A DNA stretch of 9,812 nucleotides from NCBI GenBank assembly GCA_021737905.1, contig JAIPDA010000075.1:1-9812 (forward strand). Direction: 5' to 3'. This DNA comes from Rhodoferax sp. GTDB lineage: Bacteria > Pseudomonadota > Gammaproteobacteria > Burkholderiales > Burkholderiaceae_C. The notes below the pieces were generated by a model. That model worked only from the letters and a program-made list of their open reading frames with translations, was not told where the DNA came from and did no database searches. Below are positions 6,217-9,812 of the stretch, piece after piece. Position numbers and translations under genes: made by a program. How positions within the stretch are numbered: the first letter of the stretch is position 1; each line of letters opens with the position of its first letter.

Positions 6217-6245
6217 TTGGACCCGGCTCGAGTTGAATTTAGAAT
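6217..6245 (+). promoter_or_regulatory. putative sigma-70 promoter of the Mo-hydroxylase operon
   Basis: TAGAAT (6240-6245) is one base from the -10 consensus. TTGGAC (6217-6222), which keeps the TTG of the -35 box, lies 17 bp upstream. An inverted repeat, ATTCA (6209-6213) and TGAAT (6234-6238), brackets the spacer, and a longer dyad ends at 6208. A start near 6252 would leave a leader of about 120 nt. The hexamers are moderate and no regulator gene is in view, so this is a suggestion. Confidence 0.4.
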
Positions 6246-6374
6246 GAAAAAACTTGTCCACCATCACCCAAGTGTTGAATGCAGATAAGCAACCGCCCTT
6301 GCACCTTAAATTTCAGTGGGCGTTCCTATTGCAGTGTGCCGTGCTGAGCTTTCGTTACCGGGCCAACAGACTCT

Positions 6375-8582
6375 ATGACCAACGTTTCAACACCTCAGCC
6401 CCGCGGCTTCATCGTCGACCGTCTGGACGGCCAAGTCCCACTGCCGGGCAGTCTGCATACCAACCGCCGTCTGTCGCAGTGGCTGGCCTTTGACGAGTCC
6501 GGCTTTGTTCAGGTGTTCACCGGTAAGGTCGAGCTTGGCCAGGGCATCCTGACCGCTTTGCAGCTGCTGGCCGCCGAAGAGCTGGACATGCCGCTGGCGG
6601 CTGTGCATGTGTGCAGCGCCAACACCGCACGCGGCCCCGATGAAGGCATGACCTCTGGCAGCCTGTCGGTGCAAGACAGCGGCAGCGCATTGCGCCAAGC
6701 TTGTGCCGAGGTGCGGGCGATGGCCTTGCTGCGCGCAGCAGCGCTGGCGGGCCAACCGGCCCACACCATCACGGTGAGCCAGGGGCGCTTTCGCTCGGCG
6801 CAAGGGCAGGACCTTGGCGACTACGCGACCCTGTTGCGGGGTGTCAAGCTGGACATCGAGTGTGCGGGCACAGCGCGCCCCAAGGCGGCGGCTGAGCGAC
6901 GCCTGCTGGGACAGGCAAGCACACCGCGGCTGGACCTGGCCGACAAAGTGTTTGGCCAGGCCCGCTTTATTCATGATCTGCGGCTGCCCGGCATGCTGCA
7001 TGGCCGCGTGCTGCGACCCGCCACGCCAGACGCCACTTTGGCCCGCCTGCCCGATGCGGCCGTGGCCGCGCTGCCAGCGGGTGTGCGCTGGTGGGCTGAT
7101 GGCCGCTTCATTGCCGTGGTGGCGGGTTCGGAGCGCGATGCCGATACGGCAACTTCCCGCCTGGCCGGCCTGGTTGAGTGGCGCGCCGGCGCGCCCTTGC
7201 CCGACATGCACGATCTGGGCGGTTTCCTGACCTCCGCCCCGCACCAGACGACGGTGACGGCTGAGCGGGGTGATGCCGACTGGCCTGCTGACGGCCTGCA
7301 TCACGAGGCTGTGTATCTCAAGCCTTATCTGGCGCATGCCTCCATTGGCCCATCGTGCGCACTGGCGCAGTGGGACGGCCGTCAGTTGCAGGTCTGGACG
7401 CACAGCCAGGGCATTCACAACCTGCGCGACGATATCGTCAAAGCCCTTGCGCGCGAGGCCGTGCCGGTGGCCAAAGCCGACATCCTGATTCACCACGTCG
7501 AGGGTTCGGGCTGCTATGGCCACAATGGCGCAGACGATGTGGCTTTTGATGCTGTGCTGATGGCCTTGCGCTGCCCCGGCCAGCCGGTGCGCGTGCTGTG
7601 GTCGCGCGCCGACGAGTTGACGCACAGCCCCTTGGGTTCGGCACACCGTGCCATGCTCAAGGCCCGATGCGACGCGACGGGCCAGATCACCCACTGGCAT
7701 CACGAGTTGTGGGCCAATGGCTACAGCTCGCGCCCCGGCCGCGCCCTCACGCCGGCTTTGTTGGCAGCCAGTGAGCGCGCCGACGCAACGCCGCTGCCGC
7801 TGCCCATCAACCCACCGCTGGCGGCCGGCGGCGGGGCAGAGCGCAATGCCGTGCCGGCCTACAAGATGCCTCATTTGAAGGTGCTCAACCACCGCTTGAC
7901 GGTGGCACCGCTGCGCACCTCGGCCATGCGTGCACTGGGCGCTTATGCCAATGTGTTTGCTATCGAGTCTTTCATGGACGAGCTGGCCCATCAATCCGGT
8001 CAAGATGCGCTGGCTTTTCGAAAGCGGCATCTGGACGACCCGCGCGCACTGGCCCTGCTAGACGCCGTGGTGGAGCGTTCCAGCTGGTGGCACCGCCGCG
8101 CCGAAGAGCCCGAGGGTATCGGCCACGGGCTGGCCTGGGCACGCTATAAAAATACCGGCGCCTGGTGCGCGGTGATTGCGCGTGTGCGGGTGGATGCAGA
8201 GGTGCGGGTGCTCAACCTGGATTTGGCGGTTGATGTCGGCATGGTGGTGGACCTGGATGGCGTGATCAACCAGATCGAAGGCGGCGCCATCCAGAGCGCC
8301 AGCTGGACCCTCAAGGAGCGCGTCACCTTCAACCGCGAGGCCATCACCAGCGACGAATGGCTCAGCTACCCGGTGATGCGCTTTAGTGAAGTGCCCGAGG
8401 TCACGGTGCATGTGATCGACCGCCCCGATGAACCATCGGTGGGTGCTGGCGAAGCTGCACAGGGACCGGTGGCAGCCGCCCTGGCCAACGCCGTGCACGA
8501 TGCGCTGGGTGTTCGCGTGCGGGAGCTGCCGCTGAGCGCCGACACCTTGTTGCGCGCCGTCCATGCTGCGGAGTCCGTATGA
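6375..8582 (+). CDS. molybdopterin-binding large subunit of a xanthine dehydrogenase-family hydroxylase (IorB/NicB-like)
   Basis: The 735-residue catalytic subunit of a molybdenum hydroxylase adds oxygen from water to an electron-poor carbon, typically in an N-heteroaromatic ring or an aldehyde. An N-terminal block with FTGKVELGQGILTALQLLAAEEL (residues 48-70) comes first. An a/b hammerhead-like segment follows (about 182-270, from TPRLDLADKVFGQARFIHDL). Mo-cofactor motifs include GSGCYGHNGADDV at 377-389 and RTSAMRALGAYAN at 514-526. The catalytic glutamate is Glu693 in VGAGEAAQGP. This order, with a cofactor-binding block before the hammerhead, fits isoquinoline oxidoreductase/nicotinate dehydrogenase types rather than classic XDH. 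It has no CxxCH, so the haem domains of NicB are absent. The ATG at 6375 is the first start after an in-frame TGA at 6345; its ribosome site is weak. It overlaps the [2Fe-2S] subunit gene by 4 bp. The substrate is unknown. Confidence 0.93.
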   Translation: MTNVSTPQPRGFIVDRLDGQVPLPGSLHTNRRLSQWLAFDESGFVQVFTGKVELGQGILTALQLLAAEELDMPLAAVHVCSANTARGPDEGMTSGSLSVQDSGSALRQACAEVRAMALLRAAALAGQPAHTITVSQGRFRSAQGQDLGDYATLLRGVKLDIECAGTARPKAAAERRLLGQASTPRLDLADKVFGQARFIHDLRLPGMLHGRVLRPATPDATLARLPDAAVAALPAGVRWWADGRFIAVVAGSERDADTATSRLAGLVEWRAGAPLPDMHDLGGFLTSAPHQTTVTAERGDADWPADGLHHEAVYLKPYLAHASIGPSCALAQWDGRQLQVWTHSQGIHNLRDDIVKALAREAVPVAKADILIHHVEGSGCYGHNGADDVAFDAVLMALRCPGQPVRVLWSRADELTHSPLGSAHRAMLKARCDATGQITHWHHELWANGYSSRPGRALTPALLAASERADATPLPLPINPPLAAGGGAERNAVPAYKMPHLKVLNHRLTVAPLRTSAMRALGAYANVFAIESFMDELAHQSGQDALAFRKRHLDDPRALALLDAVVERSSWWHRRAEEPEGIGHGLAWARYKNTGAWCAVIARVRVDAEVRVLNLDLAVDVGMVVDLDGVINQIEGGAIQSASWTLKERVTFNREAITSDEWLSYPVMRFSEVPEVTVHVIDRPDEPSVGAGEAAQGPVAAALANAVHDALGVRVRELPLSADTLLRAVHAAESV

Positions 8583-9061
8583 GCAATTCAAACAAAACCA
8601 TGTTCCATGTCAACCAGCAGCCCGTGCAATTTGACGGCGATGACAAGACCAATTTGCTCTCTGTGCTGCGCGACGAATTGAACCTGAGCGGCCCGAAGTT
8701 TGGCTGCGGCCAGGGCGAGTGTGGCGCCTGCATGGTGCTGGTGGACGGCCAGCCCCAGACCGCTTGCAATCTGCCGGTCTGGTCCGTACAGGGGCGGCAG
8801 GTCACCACGCTCGAGGGTCTGGGAACACCCGCCCAACCGCATCCCGTGCAAGCAGCCTTCATCGAAGAACGCGCAGCCCAGTGCGGTTATTGCATGGCCG
8901 GCATCATCACCTCGGCCTGCGCGCTGTTAGAGCGCAATCCGCGGCCCAGTCGCGACGAGATCGTGCAAAGCCTGGAAAAACACCTGTGCCGCTGCGGCGC
9001 TCACACCCGCATGGTGCGTGCCATTGAGCGGGCAGCCGCCACAACGAATTCAAATACCTGA
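8579..9061 (+). CDS. [2Fe-2S] small subunit of the molybdenum hydroxylase (IorA/NicA-like)
   Basis: The 160-residue protein has the standard length for the iron-sulfur subunit that takes electrons from the molybdenum centre. The N-terminal plant-ferredoxin-type cluster is bound by Cys43, Cys48, Cys51 and Cys63 (CGQGECGACMV). The C-terminal helical cluster is bound by Cys102 and Cys105 (QCGYCMAG) and Cys137 and Cys139 (CRCG). All eight ligands are present. The ATG overlaps the stop of the large subunit (ATGA), and GGAG lies five bases upstream inside that gene, so the two subunits are translationally coupled in near equal amounts. The order large then small is the reverse of iorAB and nicAB. 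No FAD subunit gene lies beside it in the window, as expected for the two-subunit class, which passes electrons to a cytochrome or another membrane acceptor (family knowledge). Confidence 0.96.
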   Translation: MSNSNKTMFHVNQQPVQFDGDDKTNLLSVLRDELNLSGPKFGCGQGECGACMVLVDGQPQTACNLPVWSVQGRQVTTLEGLGTPAQPHPVQAAFIEERAAQCGYCMAGIITSACALLERNPRPSRDEIVQSLEKHLCRCGAHTRMVRAIERAAATTNSNT

Positions 9062-9070
9062 ACCCGACCC

Positions 9071-9812
9071 ATGATCAAGAACTGGCTTTCATCCGACACA
9101 CACGCGCAAGGGTGCAACGGTTTTTGGTTTTGCAGCTGCGCGGGCCTGCCCATCGTGCCGGGCGGGGGCGGCGGCAGCACCGCCACAGGCCGTGCGCCGG
9201 TGATCATCCGCGGCAAGCGCGCGCGCACGGTGGACGCACATGCGCACTGCTATTTCCAGGCCGGGCTGGACCTGATGGGTGCCGACGCCAAAGGAATTTT
9301 GCCGCCTGTCAAAGGGGTGCCTGAGCATTTCCTTCAGGTCGCGCCCCAGCTCGACGCCCGCTTCGAAGCCATGGACCGCATGGGCATCGACTTGCAGGTG
9401 CTCAGCATCAACCCCTTTTGGTACAAAAAAGACCGCGAAACTGCCGAGGCGATTTGCCGCATCCACAACGAAAGCTTCGCCGAGCTGTGCGCCAATCACC
9501 CAAAACGTCTGTCCGCCTTTGCGTCGCTGCCCATGCAGTTTCCCGACCTGGCCGTGCAGATGCTCGATGACGCCGTCCGCAAACATGGCCTGAGGGGCGC
9601 GGCCATCGGCGGCAGCGTGGCCGGCGATGACTTCAGCAACCCGGTCTACCACCCCGTGCTGGCCAAGGCGCAGGAGTTGGGCTTGATGCTGTTCATTCAT
9701 CCACAAAGCACGCCCGAGCTGTCGGCCCGGCTCAAGGACAATGGCTGGCTGACCAATGTGATCGGCAATCCGCTGGACACGACGATTGCGCTGCAAAAAT
9801 TGATTTTTGAAG
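9071..9812 (+). CDS. amidohydrolase family protein, ACMSD-like decarboxylase/hydrolase (C-terminus beyond window)
   Basis: The frame is open from the ATG at 9071 to the right edge (247 codons seen). The metal-binding HxH lies in VDAHAHCYF (His57, His59). FIHPQS (His210) is the third-ligand region, and GNPLDTTIA (232-240) is the family motif seen as G(N/Y/F)P-(L/F)(D/E)T in ACMSD-type proteins. These enzymes are zinc-dependent, TIM-barrel non-oxidative decarboxylases or hydrolases of ring-derived carboxylates, such as 2-amino-3-carboxymuconate semialdehyde. The gene begins 9 bp after the [2Fe-2S] subunit, so it is in the same operon and probably acts on the hydroxylated product or a later intermediate. 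Unusually, about 52 residues precede the HxH region, with CxC (Cys21, Cys23), Cys15 and five glycines in a row (31-35). No clear ribosome site precedes 9071; a GTG at 9200 (residue 44) would give the more usual short N-terminus. Confidence 0.88.
   Translation, partial: MIKNWLSSDTHAQGCNGFWFCSCAGLPIVPGGGGGSTATGRAPVIIRGKRARTVDAHAHCYFQAGLDLMGADAKGILPPVKGVPEHFLQVAPQLDARFEAMDRMGIDLQVLSINPFWYKKDRETAEAICRIHNESFAELCANHPKRLSAFASLPMQFPDLAVQMLDDAVRKHGLRGAAIGGSVAGDDFSNPVYHPVLAKAQELGLMLFIHPQSTPELSARLKDNGWLTNVIGNPLDTTIALQKLIFE

Larger units (their letters stand above)
6086..6374. other. 289-bp non-coding region between higBA and the Mo-hydroxylase operon
   Basis: The region is less GC-rich than its flanks and has no convincing gene. 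It holds the higBA promoter area at its left end, small dyads (TAAACC with GGTTTA near 6140-6167; GTGTCCAT, 6176-6183, with ATGGACGC, 6201-6208, one G-T mismatch) and a sigma-70-like promoter for the downstream operon. No tRNA, IS end or terminator was recognised. The divergent transcription units on either side make it a shared control region. Confidence 0.6.

Noticed and set aside
6254..6493. 79-codon plus-strand frame in the leader of the hydroxylase operon
   Set aside because: It starts at TTG, has no ribosome site or domain, and its second half overlaps the real gene in another frame. A leader peptide cannot be excluded but nothing supports it.
6387..8030. 547-codon open frame antisense to the Mo-hydroxylase large subunit
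   Set aside because: Length alone is impressive, but the sense frame has clear family motifs to its end and the antisense product is low-complexity His/Gln/Arg-rich.
9089..9796. 235-codon minus-strand frame over the amidohydrolase
   Set aside because: The plus strand carries the HxH, FIHP and GNPLDTT motifs in one continuous frame to the edge; the minus-strand product shows no motif.

Overview
The window looks like chromosomal DNA from a GC-rich betaproteobacterium, most likely Burkholderiales and perhaps Comamonadaceae (Polaromonas, Rhodoferax or Variovorax-like). This is inferred from base composition, the protein character (an AmtB with a signal peptide and an Ala/Pro-rich linker) and the gene mix. 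No rRNA or other taxonomic marker is present, so the genus is only a guess.

Left part (1-2381): a nitrogen-control block on the minus strand. glnK (PII signal protein) and amtB (ammonium channel) form a two-gene operon. It is preceded by a good sigma-54 -24/-12 promoter with NtrC-like dyads upstream, and it ends in a strong rho-independent terminator. Just past that terminator, on the same strand, is the 5' end of an SMP-30/gluconolactonase-family gene that runs off the left edge. It lies entirely before position 106.

Middle (2382-6085): comM (YifB family, AAA+ ATPase linked to natural transformation) diverges from glnK. It is followed on the same strand by an MmgE/PrpD-family enzyme gene of unknown substrate. 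Facing the latter is a complete type II toxin-antitoxin pair, higB-higA, on the minus strand, with a perfect hairpin spanning the higA stop codon.

Right part (6086-9812): after about 290 bp of non-coding DNA with a plausible promoter and dyads, a plus-strand operon begins. It encodes the molybdopterin subunit and then the [2Fe-2S] subunit of a two-component molybdenum hydroxylase (isoquinoline oxidoreductase/nicotinate dehydrogenase type), then an ACMSD-like amidohydrolase/decarboxylase cut by the right edge. Mo-dependent ring hydroxylation followed by non-oxidative decarboxylation or hydrolysis is a sensible pair of steps for catabolism of an N-heteroaromatic or similar carboxylated ring. 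The substrate cannot be read from sequence. No FAD subunit or haem domain is present inside the window, so the electron acceptor is unknown.

Most of the window is ordinary housekeeping and catabolic content. The least explained parts are the Mo hydroxylase/amidohydrolase operon, in particular the Cys- and Gly-rich N-terminal extension of the amidohydrolase, and the regulatory DNA in front of the operon. No CRISPR array, tRNA, rRNA, insertion sequence or prophage was seen.
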